A DNA stretch of 64,000 nucleotides from Piezodorus guildinii (GCA_023052935.1 CM041295.1:162488366-162552365); one strand, 5' to 3'. Positions 11,331 to 23,800 are shown, counted from the stretch's first letter. Made by a program: numbers and translations. Notes: a model not told the origin generated them from the letters alone.

Positions 11331-12360
11331 GTGCATTTATACCATGCACCTTTTTGCGATTTTTCCAAAAACGGCTCAAACGATTTTGATTAAAATCCCT
11401 ATATTGGTCTAAAATGTAATATACTTTAGTATCATGGAGGTTTTAATCTGATTGAAATCTGACAGGGCTAAATTTATACATCATAAGTTTTCTTTATTTA
11501 AAGTATCTTTTGTAGGTTCGAAAAAATAAACTATTTCATGTTGTTAGCATTGTCGAAAGACGGGTTAATATTCAAGTTGGACGAATTGGATAATCAAGTG
11601 AGGGAGAAAAAAGGAAAACATATTTTTTCTTCCAAATATAAGAATAGTAATATAGATATATAATATAACATTGGTAAGATGAAGATGTAAAAAAAAATGT
11701 TATCTTTTATAAAAGTTGTTATTTAACGTAGAGCGACAAATATGAAAAGCGGACAAAACTAAGTGATTGTATTGTAGACAATTTTTTATATTGCTTGATT
11801 AAAATAATCGTATTTCAATGTAATTCTTCAACCTTTTTTCAACTATTACTTTATTTAAAAGTGAAACAACGGAAAAAAAGGAAAGCTGTTCCGAAAAACT
11901 TTTTTCCTGAATATATCTAAATAATTATTGATTTTATTGGTCTCTCGGCCAAACAGATTGTATACATTGTATAAGATTGTTATTCTTAAGGAATAAAGTA
12001 ATTTATTATTAAATGTGAGGTCCCCTTTAGTTTCATACCATTCCCCCATAGGTCAAAACATTATTTTGACCGAATTCAATCTTTGTGGATCAATTTATTT
12101 ATATTAAGTTTGCTTCAACAATAGTTTTATTTTGTATGATTTTTCTGAGAGGTCTGTATTGTCCCGCCAAAAATGTTATCTTGTATACAATACTAAGTTG
12201 TATAAGGCAATGGAGAGTGGTGTAAATTGGATAAAAATAAGTAAGTTTGTAGATAACACGTGTACTTTCTATTGTTAGATTATTTAATCGAAACTCAATT
12301 GAATTCTTTAACCCTTTTTTAACTATAACTTTAATGAACTTATTTATTATTTTTATTACT
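11331..12360 (+). repeat. DR1 dispersed repeat (two adjoining partial copies)
   Basis: DR1 is a name used here for an AT-rich repeat found many times in the window. Shared landmarks seen here are ataccatgcac...ttttgcgattttt near 11338, aacgattttgattaaa near 11380, ctgacagggct near 11460 and taaagtatctttt near 11500. A second partial copy from about 12160 repeats the segment with ggcaatggagagtg and tagataac. No coding capacity is visible. It matches 35690-36330 and 39900-40600 in order and strand. Class unknown. Confidence 0.7.
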
Positions 12361-12429
12361 AAATGAGATGTCCTAGGGAGAGGCGGGGCCTAATAGATAG
12401 ATCATTGGGTTACAGTTCTCTGGTGAACC

Positions 12430-14125
12430 ATCCTCTGATCATAGTCCATTGATCCTAAATGTATCCATAACATCTATTCCTAAAAGTGTCCCACCGCCAT
12501 TCATTAGAAGCCCTGTCAACTGGAACCTCTTTCGCAAAATCCTCACCAATGATATTGACCTCAGAGTGATTCTCGAAACCCCAAATGACCTTGACGACGC
12601 CGTATATTTCTTTACGACCGCTATTCAACAAGCTGCCTGGATTGCCTCCTCTCCCAAATACAAAAACCATTTACCACAACACCTCTTAGACCTAATCCAC
12701 ACGAAACGCCGAGCCAGAACATTATGGCAACGCACCCGTCACCCAGAAGATTGCCGTTCCAATAACTTTTATTGTAGAAAATTAAAGCGGGAGTTAGCGA
12801 TCTTCCGTCCCAAATCCTACAATCCCTGTCTCTCCTCACTCTCGACTCGTGACAATTCTCCGTGGAATGTCACGAAGAGAATTCTAAAATCCTACACTAT
12901 TTCCCATCCTCTCCGGCACTGTGATAGTTCCTGGGCTGATTCCGACAAGGATAAAGATGAGGAATTTGCACAGCAGCCTTTCCAAAGTTTTCACTCCTCA
13001 TCCTGAGCTCAATCCAACCCATACTGCAACAGTTGAAGAGTTCCTTACGTCACCAATGCCACTATCCTTACCACCTAAAGTAGTTAATCCCTCTGAGGTC
13101 AAATATCTTCTTAAAAAGCTTCCTCTCCGCAAATCCCCTGGATACGATCTCCTTACTTCTTAAATCTTAAGACAACTTCCACCTAAAGCCATTAAATTCC
13201 TTACATATATCTATAACTGTATCCTACAACCTACCTATTTCCCTCTCTTATGTAAAAATTCAATTATCATCATTTTTCTAAAACCAGGCAAACTTTCTAA
13301 CAGCACGTCATTCTACAGACCTATTAGCCTATTTCCGATCCTCTCAAAAATGTTTTAAAAGCTCCTACTAAAACGAATCCTAGCCAAATTTTAAAATTTT
13401 CCATCACATCCAAAACATTCCACGGTTCAGCAAGGACTCCGAGTTGTGGACCACATTTCCTCCGCCCTTGAGTGCAAGGAGTATTGTTCGGGCGCCTTTC
13501 TGGACACAGCCCAAGTTTTTGACCGGGTGTGGCACAAAGCCCATTTACCCCAATCCTTATACCTAGTCCTCCGATCCTATCTATCAAACCGCTCCTTTCG
13601 AGTTCGCTGTGGTTCAGAATTTTCCAAACATTGTATTGTCGAGGCCGGTGTTCCTTAAAAGGCAGGGTCTTGGGACCCATCCTTTACATCCTCTACACCG
13701 CCGATATCCCTACCAATCCCGATACCTTTCTGGCAACATTTGCTTATGACACCGCCATTTTGTCATCCAATTCCGATCCTGAAGCAGCATCGCTAGATCT
13801 CCAAAAGCACCTTTCCCTTGTCGAAGACTGGTGCAATGCTTGGCAAATTAAGGTGAACGAATGCACACACGTCACATTCACCCTTCGACGCAAATCCTGT
13901 CCAACGGTTAATTTTAATTCCAAGTCCTTCTTCTGACACAGTCCGGTATCTTTGCTTTTTACTAGATAAAAGACTGACGTGGAACCCACGTAGAAGAATT
14001 AAAAGAAAAGAACTCAACTGCAGATTCGGCCAGTTATACAGACTACTGAACAAAAAATCTCATCTTACAGTTGACAAGTAATTACTAATATACAAGACAG
14101 TACTGAAACCTATACGGACCTATGG
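12430..14125 (+). pseudogene. Jockey-like ORF2 remnant, second subfamily
   Basis: The fragment starts at the end of the endonuclease (SSDHSPLILN near 12430). It continues through a linker ending RRARTLWQRTRHPED and an RT with VNPSEVKYLLKKLPLRKSPGYD, motif A DTAQVFDRVWH, GRVLGPILYILYTADIP and LDKRLTWNPR. It clearly differs from the copy A/B subfamily, with a different linker and GC-richer codons. The catalytic FADD box reads FAYD at about 13741-13752, so a catalytic Asp is lost. Stops interrupt the frame near 13160, 13357 and 14083. Frame changes occur near 13010 and 13650. Jockey similarity ends at TYGI near 14125, where sequence from another clade begins. Confidence 0.88.
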
Positions 14126-15015
14126 TATCTAGCCAAATCAACATCAGAAAAATCAATAATCATTTGTTCTGACTCGCTCAGTACTCTCAGAGCCATTCTC
14201 AATCCTTTCTCAGCAAACCCTATTGTACACGAGGTCCACTTCGAAATCAAACAGTTGGAGTACTCCTCAAAAGAAATAAATTTATTTTGGATTCCCAGTC
14301 ATTCCGGGATATCAGGGAACGAGGAAGTTGACAGAGGCACATTAGGTGGAAGAAATTACGCCCTCTTTTATTTCATCATCTGAGCTGTTTCAGCCAATAA
14401 ACGCCAAGATCATAAACAAATGGCAACAGTCTTGGACTGCACTTGAAAACAACAAACTGAAAAATGTCAAACCGACCATCAGCTGCTGGGTCTCATCATC
14501 AAGAAAGTGTAGGCGTGAGGAGGTAGTTATCGCCCGCCTGAGGATAGGACACGGTCGTTTCACTTATGAGCACCTCATGGCACGAAAGTATCCACCTCGA
14601 AGTCAACTGTGTAAGGTGACTCTCACAGTAAGTCATATAGAGTGTCCTCGTTACAGTAGGGAATTTGTAAAATGTAGCGAATCACGTATAGTCTCTGAGG
14701 CATTACGCGATAATTATTGGGCCGTCGACGGTGTCATTCAATTAGTGAAAAACATTCGTTTATATCAGCTCATTTAACACATTCAGGTTATTTTACGCAC
14801 TTTTTGATATTACTCACACTTTACTTTTTGTTGCTAATCATTATGCTTGCAGTTTCGATTAAATCATAATGTCTATTGTTCTGTTTTATTTCTATCGATT
14901 TCGTCCTTTTAGAATCGATTTTTTTTAACTCATAGCTAAGTTAATCGTCTTCTGAAGATGTTTTGGGCAATAATAACCACTCGCAGTTTTTTGCCCTTAA
15001 AACCAAAACAACAAC
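14126..15015 (+). pseudogene. RNase H and C-terminal tail of an I-like retrotransposon
   Basis: The frame reads SIIICSDSLSTLRAI and then WIPSHSGISGNEEVDRGT, which is the second half of an RNase H domain. A 143-residue open tail follows at 14346-14777, including ISCWVSSSRKCRREEVVIARLRIGHGR. That is the usual C-terminal region after RNase H in I/Nimb/LOA elements. In the terminal zinc motif only some Cys and His residues remain (CPRYSREFVKC). The 3' UTR runs to about 15015 and ends in CAA-type repeats (aaccaaaacaacaacaca), a terminus style common in I-like elements. The N-terminal half of RNase H and the RT of this element are absent; a Jockey RT sits directly upstream instead. Confidence 0.8.
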
Positions 15016-15780
15016 ACATAGAAGATGTTCATATTCTACAGCTTATGTTATCTTTCCAAGGATGAAATGAAATTGAATTAACGGAGGGTTGGATCTATCA
15101 GTTAAATATCCTTTCTGTACTATAATTCTTTTTTCTCTAGTTTATAAACGCAATTGTAAATTTTCATATTACAGGAACAACAATTTGAAACCTCGGCGGA
15201 CTACGCAATACATAAAAGAAAGTGATTATAGATAATAATGGATTAGGTATTAAGAGCGGGGTGTCAGTATGATGTTAGCGACCGGTAGACACTAGTTGAG
15301 ATCAGGCAGCTATCGGAGGAGATTGTGATCTAAGCGTTGCCCTAAGAGCCGCCGGAACAATTACCCCATGATAATGTTCTCTGGGAGCAGGTGGAGCAGC
15401 CCATACCCCACAATCTTCACAAAGGTTTAGGCCTATCTCCACCAGCATCATCAGAAGTGAGAAAGCGTAATTTGATTTCCTCGGTTAACACTTCTCTTTT
15501 CCAAGGTCGAACCTAAACGTTTTACGACACGCGAAATCCTTAGCTCTACCCTGTTTTTTCGCAAGTATGATTCTCGTTTCGGCTAATTTCAACATCGATT
15601 TTTGGGGCTGCCCTCAAGTGTTTTGTAAGAAGTAGAAGAACGGATCGAAAAAAAAAAAATATCTTCTCTTTAAAATTATTTAAAAAAATATTATTATATG
15701 GCGGTGAAGAAAAGGTTTATTACGTGCTAATCCCACTTGATGTTTTGTCATCGGGTACTAACGTATAAAATCTCTATCCC
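15016..15780. other. Unassigned stretch with a GC-richer core
   Basis: Most is AT-rich. Bases 15240-15480 are clearly richer in G and C and read on the minus strand as a UTR-like or decayed coding segment (cttctgatgatgctggtgg, with agcctaaacc further on). I found no open frame, domain or convincing tRNA-like fold. It may be the edge of a further mobile element. Confidence 0.4.
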
Positions 15781-15786
15781 CCTACG

Positions 15787-16220
15787 CTCGCTAGAATAAG
15801 TTACGTACCGGCAGGTTATCTCACTTTTAAGTATTTAGTTCGAGGTGATATTTTATTGTGAATGAATGTTCAGACTAATGGATTGGGGAAGGTTTCTTAT
15901 CAAAAAATGAATCTTCGAACTTCTTTTTTTTTTTATTATTATTCAGTACCTTATATTGCATAAACAAAAAACAAATAATACTATATTTGTTGGGGGTCAC
16001 CTGTCGTGTAGTGGCTTGCATAAAAGTCTTTTATATTAAATTTCAAGATTTCAAACCGGTCAGATGGTCAGTGCGATGCTCTTTTAAAGATCCCTTTCCT
16101 AGTCAAAGCTAGACAGGCAAAATTTAAGAATCCCACTATGGCATTGTCCGTTTAGCCACCTTTTGAATTTAAACTCTTAAAAGTAAGACAACCTGCCGGT
16201 TCATAACCTATTCTCGCGAG
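15787..16220. mobile_element. MITE-like element with about 45-bp terminal inverted repeats
   Basis: Bases 15787-15831 (starting ctcgctagaataag and containing taccggcaggttat) are the imperfect reverse complement of 16176-16220 (containing aacctgccggttcataac). About 8 of 45 positions differ. The enclosed 0.34 kb has no coding capacity. The size of about 434 bp and the structure fit a non-autonomous DNA transposon. I could not find a clear target-site duplication, so the exact ends and superfamily stay open. Confidence 0.6.
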
Positions 16221-16457
16221 TGTGGGTTGAACAAAAAATCCTTTCACTAATAAATCTAGGAGGAGGAGGAGGAGGAAATTCCAATTTGGATCTGCTGCTC
16301 AACTTCGCTGAGTTGCTACAGTACACAGCATACCGCATCAATCCCGAAGACAATCTTAAAGAAGAAACAAGATAGAGAGAGATTCCGCCAAATAGGAAAT
16401 ACATATATTTTACTAATTTTGAAATCGGTCATGGACATCTGAGAATCCCGACTAGCC

Positions 16458-18880
16458 TCAATATATATGGTGATGCAGGATTCCCAGTGAGTCCAAGATT
16501 ATGGTCTCCGCCATGCTTTGCATCTCATTTTTTCCGAGTCCATATTTCTCTAAAAATAATCCAGTGGCTACTGGGATGGTCCCTCTGCTTCCGAACCAAA
16601 GTCCCACGACTTTAAATTCCCTTTCACCGAACTCCTCACGAAATTTTTCCCTCAGGTATGGAATACATTTTGTATAAATGTTCTCTTTCTCTTCTTGAAT
16701 CCTCTTGCCTTGTTCCTGGTCATTTGTTTCATATCTGATAGTGGGGTCCACTATCAGTGCTTCATTTTTTGTGGCATTAAATGCCAAGATATCCACAAAT
16801 CTTGTCGACCCATCTGTATCAAGGCAAAAGACTTCCTGAAAACATTTATACTTTGTCACTTCCAAAAGTTCTGATATTTCTTTCTTTATGCGGTTGTGCC
16901 GGCGGGTAACGAGAAGCATGTTATTTTCCCAACACATGTGAAGGGGTTTCTAACTCTCGACCGCATCTGCGGCAGAGGGGTCCAACAGCCTTGTTACCCT
17001 GGCATCTCGATCCAGGGACTCCACGAAGTGGTGCGTAGTTTATGTTCAATTTGAGTGCGTTTGTCCACTCTGATCCTGTTAACATTTGTCGATCGAACAT
17101 AAACCTGTTTACGCTCGGGTTGGCTTTAAAATGTACCACGCCTACACCCTGCCACTTGCACTGGCTCCACTCCTCAAAAGACTTTTCCCTCAAGAACTGC
17201 CTCACTCTCTTTACCGTGAGAGGGGCCTCTATAGCATTTCCCTCAATTCGCAGTAGTTCGGTGCACTCGCGGATCTCCTCCGTTAAGTTGAAGATATTTT
17301 GAAACAGGGCGTCTGTTACTCCGGCCAATCTTTGAGAAATCGCCCAATGCTGAAGAGGAGCTTCCCATTGACAACGCAGAAGCCCAAGACCCCTATATCG
17401 TCGCGGCGAGTACAGCATAGAAGAGCAGGAGTTGGCTGGCAATCCTATGATAGCCTTTATACATCTTCGAATTATGACGTCGATTGCCTCTAACAAAGAT
17501 GGGCGCAGTTTTGTTAGTGGTGCAGTCTGCAGCGGGTATATCACGGAAGGAAAAACATATCTATTTACAATGTTTATTTTTTGGTCAGGCTTTAGGAGAT
17601 TAGAATTTACAAGCTTTTCCATATCTCGATTCAGCCTACCGACGGATTCCTCATCAAATTCTAATTCCCCCGAAAATCTACAACCCAGGTATTTGATGAA
17701 ATCTTTATCTTGAATAGAATGGATTTCCTCTCCCGTATCCAAACAAAACTTTGACCCAACCAACTTTCCATTTTTCAAGATTATACCTGTGCTTTTGTTT
17801 GCATTAACAGATAATCCTATCTCTCCAAGTATTCTACGGACGCAGTTGATGGCTCTCTCTCCAGATTCCACATTGTGACAGGTCACGGCTTGATCATCCG
17901 CAAAACCTGTGAGTAAAACAGAGTCGTGGTTTGGAAGTAATTTGTATCCATACTCATTAGCTACCTTTGGATCACAGAGCTCGGTGTATAGAGAATCTAT
18001 ACTTAGATTAAACAGCGCCGGTGAAAGTGGCCCACCCTGAGGTACTCCTCTCAAAACATGGATACCGTTTGTTTTATTGATCCCAAGATTGATCTTTATC
18101 GTGTTTTTACACAATAGGCCCTCAATCGCTTTTCTTAAGTCGCTCGAAACTCCTCTCGACTCCAAAGATCTCAAGATATGGCCGTGTCCGATGTTATCAA
18201 ATGCTCCAGTCACATCTAAGAACGCGACTGCCGCGTCTTCTTGTTTATTTTTTGCATCCCTGAGAATAGCATCAATTATTCTGGCATTGACATGACACCC
18301 GGTTGGCCAATAATGAAACCTCTCTGGCTTGGGTGAAATGAAATTTGCTTTCGAAGCTCGAAGTCGAGAACCTTTTCAACGATACGCCTCACGATGGGAT
18401 AAATTGTAATCGGTCTCCAAGAGGATATTTCCTTGCTATCCCCTTTTCCTTTATAAATTAGAACTGTTCGTCCACAGCGGAGAATTTCGGGGACGTGTCC
18501 GACTTTCAGGATTATTTCTACTATTGTCTTCATTATATGTGCGATTCCTATTTTTTTAATTGTTCTTATAAGAACTCCATCTGGACCGGCTGATGTGTCC
18601 AAAGATATATTTTTTATTACCCTGTGCACTGTTTTCAAATCAATTGATTGCACGTTAGGAATACCTGGTGATGAAGGGTAGTCTTCTTTTTCGTTATCAT
18701 TTTTTATCTCAAAAAGTGATTTGAAATGGATCCTCAACCTTCTCAATGGCGATGGGACACTGCTTTGGGCGATTTTCATTCATTACACTCTGAACCACTT
18801 TCTTCCTGCAGTTGTAGTATTTGTACTGGGCCAGGTCGTATTCGTATTGTTCACGCCTCCTTTCCCTTGCGGCCTTGTTG
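16458..18880 (-). pseudogene. R2-like RT, CCHC motif and restriction-like endonuclease
   Basis: The RT starts near 18880 (LAQYKYYNCRKKV in one frame) and shifts frame near 18735. It continues at 18276-18779 with LDTSAGPDGVLIRTIKK and SWRPITIYPIVRRIVEKVL. It shifts again near 18300 and runs at 16921-18213 with motif A VTGAFDNIGH, GVPQGGPLSPALFNL and GFADDQAV, then the thumb. The motif CRRCGRELETPSH is the start of the CCHC box and is broken by a frameshift near 16935. The RLE at 16458-16937 shows RRHNRIKKEI, then RFVDILAFN and ALIVDPTIRYE, which fits the catalytic (P)D-X14-D spacing with Val in place of Pro. It would nick target DNA and prime reverse transcription. It is dead in its present form. 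Confidence 0.88.
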
Positions 18881-19610
18881 GATCTTTGAGGATTGCTAGC
18901 CTTTCGTTCACCCTTCCCCCCATCGCAAGCTTTTTCGTTTTACGCATTTGGTAAAAACGTACTGCTGGATGTTTTGGACCTGGGAGAGTTTTATTCGCTT
19001 CTCTTAGAAAACAATGAAAGTCCCTCATGTTTTTATCAAAATTTTCAGAATTGAAAGGAGCCTTAAGCAGATCTTTAAATGTGTCCGCCCACTTTTTAAC
19101 ATCTAACCCAATGTTGTTCTCAGTTGAGCTTTCGACCTTTTCACCTTCATTCTTCCTTTCTATCCTTCCCAACTTAATCCTATTCGCTTCTATCGGGTGC
19201 TTCTTTGATGTATGAATTACAAGCCCACGACTACTCTTAAATGATTGATGGCAAATCGAACAAATGTGGCAAGAGTTATCTTTTGTTAAACATTGCTGTT
19301 TAGGATCCAAATCTTCATCATTTTTATGTGAGCCCTTTTGAATACAATTTTCTGAGACTACGTCATTGTCTTTTGCATGTGACTCCATAATCACTGTCGG
19401 GTCTCGTATGAAAAGCTCACTGTCGATCACAGTTTTTCCAGAAAAAATGCAGGTATTCTCCTCCCATTCAACGGACACAATTCGGTAGTTATTCTTATCA
19501 CTCTTTTCTATATTAGTAATAAAGGCCTCTTGAAGCAACCCGCATGTTCTTCGAATCCATACTTGCTGGCCAACATCTATATTTTTCCCAGTTCCGGATA
19601 TATCTTCCAT
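18783..19610 (-). pseudogene. N-terminal part of the R2-like protein: kinesin-13-like segment plus C2H2 finger
   Basis: This gives 275 open residues. Residues about 12-73 begin VGQQVWIRRTCGLLQEAFIT and continue with VSVEWEEN, GKTVIDSELF and RDP. The pattern resembles the N-terminal domain of kinesin-13 motors (G-V-I-R-G-H-A-V then VTVEW-E-GK-E-P), as I remember it. Residues 117-138 form a C2H2 finger, CX2CX12HX4H (CSIC ... HTSKKH), as in the DNA-binding N-terminus of R2-class elements. Residues about 175-230 resemble the conserved linker before the RT. The start at 19610 is the first ATG and sits five residues before the similarity begins. Near 18890 the true frame shifts by one base (RERRREQYEYDLAQY can be read), so the last 30 residues of the open frame are spurious. 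Confidence 0.7.
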
Positions 19611-19640
19611 TTTGTTATTTAGGACTAGTTCAACAACTTA

Positions 19641-20860
19641 GTACCCAATATATAACATCAATAGTGGCAAAATTTAGAATTACTCCTCTATCTCTACAAA
19701 AAGCGAAAAAAAAGAAAGAAGACAAAAAAAAATGACCGCTTTTATATAGCCATTCCATTAGGAAATTCAAAAGATCATAACATTATTCATATCTATAAAA
19801 TTACTTGCTCAAACATTGATAAAGGCTAAAAAACATAAATGGTAAAACGTAGAATTATTAGAACAAAATATGCAATTAATATTAGGTAAGTAGTTCAAAA
19901 TAACTCACAGGTCAATGACTAAGATATAAATAGGTAAAAGTATATAAATACATCAAGAGTTTATGATTAAAATAAGATTAAAAAAAAACAAAAAAAAACA
20001 ACACAATATTATCACTAAAATGCTAAGCAAATATATTTAATTAGGTCTAAAATATAGTAAGATGTTGAAAAAAGATCATAACATTATTTATATCTATAAA
20101 ATTATTTCTTCAAACATTTATATAGGCTAAGAAAAAAAACATAGTTAAATGCTAAAATTATTAGAGAAAAAAAACATGCAATTAAAATTAGTAAATAGTT
20201 TAAAATATAGCTTCTCGATTATTAGTTGTTATAAATAAGTAAAAGTGCATTAAAATAATTAAAATAATAATAATTATAATTTAAAAAATATATATAGATA
20301 GTTAAGCGTTAAAATCATTATAGAAAAACATGCAATCAATATTAGGTAAACAGTTTAAAACAACTTATATATTAATAACTAAGATATATATAGGCATATA
20401 AATATAAATATGCCAAGATGTTATGACTAAAATAATATTAAAAAAAAAAAAACCCACAATATTATCACGTAAAAGACTAAGAAAACATATTAGGTCTAAA
20501 ATATAGTAAGACGTCAAAAAACATAAATCATAGCATGATTCATAGCTATAAAATTATTTGCTCTAACATTTCTAAAGGCTAAAAAAACAAAACAAAAAAA
20601 AAAAAAAAACATAGTTAAATGCTAAAATTGTTAGAGAAAAAACATGCAATTAAAATTAGTAAATAGTTTAAAATATAGCTTATCGATTATTATTTGTTAT
20701 AAATAACTAAAAGCATATTGTTATAATTACATCAACAGTATATGAATATAATAGGATTAAAAAAACTACATAATCACGTAGAAAGTCTAAGAAAATATAT
20801 TAAGTTTAAAGTATACTTAGAAGATATTCATATCATATGGCATCCTTTTATATAGAAATC
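19641..20860. repeat. AT-rich degenerate tandem repeats, about 0.3-0.45 kb units
   Basis: Similar blocks start near 19771, 20076 and 20535, each with ataaaattattt, a tttataaaggct-like segment, aaaacat, atgcaattaatattag and ctaagatata. Partial units occur between them, for example near 20300. A-runs of 8-18 bases occur at unit junctions. The array lies directly 5' of the R2-like ORF on its own strand, so it could be that element's 5' UTR or an unrelated satellite remnant. No coding sequence is seen. Confidence 0.6.
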
Positions 20861-23800
20861 ATGCCTACGTGATTCATGTATTAATTGACTTGATCATTAA
20901 TGCAAGGATAAATAAAACATTAGAAAATAAATAGAAATTTAAAGAACGTCCACATTCTAAAATAACTTGACATAATAACAAACAACCGGGTCATTACCCG
21001 TTTATGCCATTGATAAAAGTGAACATTAATAATGAAATAAAAGTATAAACAAAGGGCTTAGCTGAGTACGGCGACTTGGAGATGGTGGGGATGGACCTGT
21101 CTCAACCTCCTCCTGATAAGAGAGCGCCTCTCGGGATCTGAAGCCCAACTTGCCGCTCTTCGTGTGGCCAAGTTCGCGCTCCGAATTTGTTCAAATTTTA
21201 CACATACGCACTAAAACTGTACATTAACTCGTATGTAAATTTCGAAGCCGATAGGACTCTTATTATAAAAGTTCTATATGATCGATATGGAGACGATGTG
21301 ACTCCGCCGGCGGACCCAGCTGAACTCCGATATCGTTTTCGAGCTTGATTAACCAGTTACACACTATAACCTTTTAGAAGAAAACTTATTTTTTAATTAT
21401 AAAATAATAACCTTAAAAACATAATGTCAGTTTCGTAAAAATATCCATTTTGGATCAATGCCTTCTACATAAAGAAGCATTGTGACACACGCTCAGGTTG
21501 GCCATTTTGAATAGTTGGATTTTCTTCACACAATCAATTTTTTTCAGGATCACACAACACTTCCCCTTTCTATATATTTCATATTCATATAAAATAAATT
21601 AGAAATTTTTACTCACTCAACTGGATTCAAACTTGATACGATATTGCTGCGGAGATGCCTCAACATGATCATTCAACTAGACCTCTTGAGTATTCGATAA
21701 TGGCGTGTAAGAGGGGGAAATGCGTGACCAACAACGAGCATATGTTATTTTTGAAAGTAAACATTTCCGTATTAATCGTAGAGGGCAGCACCGGATGTGC
21801 ACACTATGTCCTGACATAAAATTATGGATATTTTTCTAAACCATAGTTTAACTGTTTTCTAATCGGAATTCTAAAATTACTAAGTTGTAACATACCTTAT
21901 TTATAGATTTCAATATAACTTTTGAAGAACAGTAGTCAATAGCAGGAGCAGGTATACATACCATTTATTAGGTTCTCATAAATGTCTTGTCATATTGTTA
22001 GAGGAGGTACAAAACCTTGAGTGAAACAAAAAAGTTCATATTAAACATGGTCCGACTCTCAACGGTTAGGGAGAAAAACCAAATTTTGAGTGTTCAGCTG
22101 TTATCCCATGGTCTTCATTGAACAGCAAAAATCTTAAATTTTGGTTTTACTTCCAAACCGTTGACAATATATATGAATTTTTTTTTCTCCTAGTGTCTAT
22201 TATCGACTCCCAAAATATAACTAGACATTTGTCAGACACATTAAACAAAAATTTTGTTTATAGTCCTTTTTTTTTCTCTTCGATTCTTTCCTCCTCGTAT
22301 CTTTGATTAGCCTATGAAAGTAGGTTTGTTTTGTACCATTTTAAAGCTAATTAAATGAAGAATTTTTTTCTGAGATCCGAAAAATCTAAAACCTTGCAGT
22401 AGAAGAGTATAGCTTCTTGTAATGTCCGAATATTCAACTTTAATTTTCAGCATGACGTTGTGCAACTTACTTTCTTATTTGGAGAGCTTGACATCTCAAC
22501 ATTCTGCGGAATTTTCTCTTCTTTCATTCGGTACCATTTTTTTTTTCAGTGCGTGTACATCAAATAGATATATTTGTGTTTTTTTTTTTTTTTTTTATGA
22601 AAACCATGGATGACAGCAAAAATCTCAATGGGTCATATGCTTTTTTGTCTTCCAATTAGTATCTGCTCTCGTACTGACGAGACACACCCTCTGTGTATGT
22701 ATATATATATATATATATATATGTTTCTTTAGTCGTTAATACTAGATTAAATCCAATTTAATTTTCTCTGCCTACATTAGCTAAGCTATAATAAATTAAA
22801 ATTAATAAAGACAAAAAAAAAAAAAAAAAAAAAATGTCTTGCATAAAGTCTTAGAGGTTGAAGGTGACGCCGAAGGTCGAGTCCGTGACAGACCACTGAG
22901 ACCGACTGCAACACATTATCTTAACATTAAATTAAATTTACTTTTAATTTTAGTTTAATAAATAAAATATACTTTCATTATTTTAATAAACTAAATGTAA
23001 AACTCATTTAGAATCGATTTTTCTTGAAGGAAGACGTTCTTAATGGTTTTCATTAATTAAATTCAACCAATAATATTTGTTTTGTATATGTTTTATTTTT
23101 TTTTTCATTTCTTACTTTTCACTTCTGCTTCTACTCTGTTAATTCATGGTTCTACGGTACTATGTTGCATAAATGTGGATAAGCAGTTTGTTAAAAATCT
23201 CCCAACGGTGTGTATGATAAGGAGTGGAGAGTTATATCAATCTGTCCCCAATAAAATAAATTTATTTTATTCGTTTGCCAGCTATATTTATTTTTAATTT
23301 GTGTAACAAATAGTTTTGCTGAATCCACTTATTCAGTTTTACACTTATGCAACTATACAACCTATATGTTAGTTGTAATGAAGAAATCTTGGAAGATTGG
23401 AATCTTCTTCGTGAATTATATGTATCCTATTATTTTTTTTTTTTTTATTCACTTACCTACTCATGAAATATGTGATGATTTTGTTGGTTAGAAATAATTA
23501 ATCATTTCTGCTAATTAGGATTGATATGAAATGGGCGAATATGAAATAGAGAAGAACTTTTACTAACTTATTTTTTCCGAAAAGCTAAAGATTTTATAAA
23601 ACATGTTATCTAACATGTAATACAACTTTGTACGAGGCTATGTAACATAATAATAAAAGATTGTTGACGATTAATAATTTCTATTGTTATATGGTTTAAT
23701 ATGAAATAAATATATCTATCAAAACAATATAATTATTTTTTTAATTTTTATTATAAACATGGCTTCAAGAAGGGAGGGGAGTGAAAGTCATTGGCTCCAC

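Larger units (their letters stand above)
16221..19640 (-). mobile_element. R2-like (RLE-class) non-LTR retrotransposon, degenerate but contiguous
   Basis: A single minus-strand element runs from the N-terminal zinc-finger region (18880-19610) through the RT (about 16990-18780) to the restriction-like endonuclease (16458-16937). After the stop at 16458 there is about 0.2 kb of 3' UTR ending near a (TCC)n run, seen as (AGG)n at 16258-16275 on the plus strand. No poly(A) tail is visible. No TSD was found and the 5' end is uncertain. At least four frameshifts break the single ORF typical of this class. Confidence 0.88.

Noticed and set aside
11065..11336. Tyr/Ile-repeat ORFs
   Set aside because: They are translations of the (AT)n/(CA)n microsatellite.
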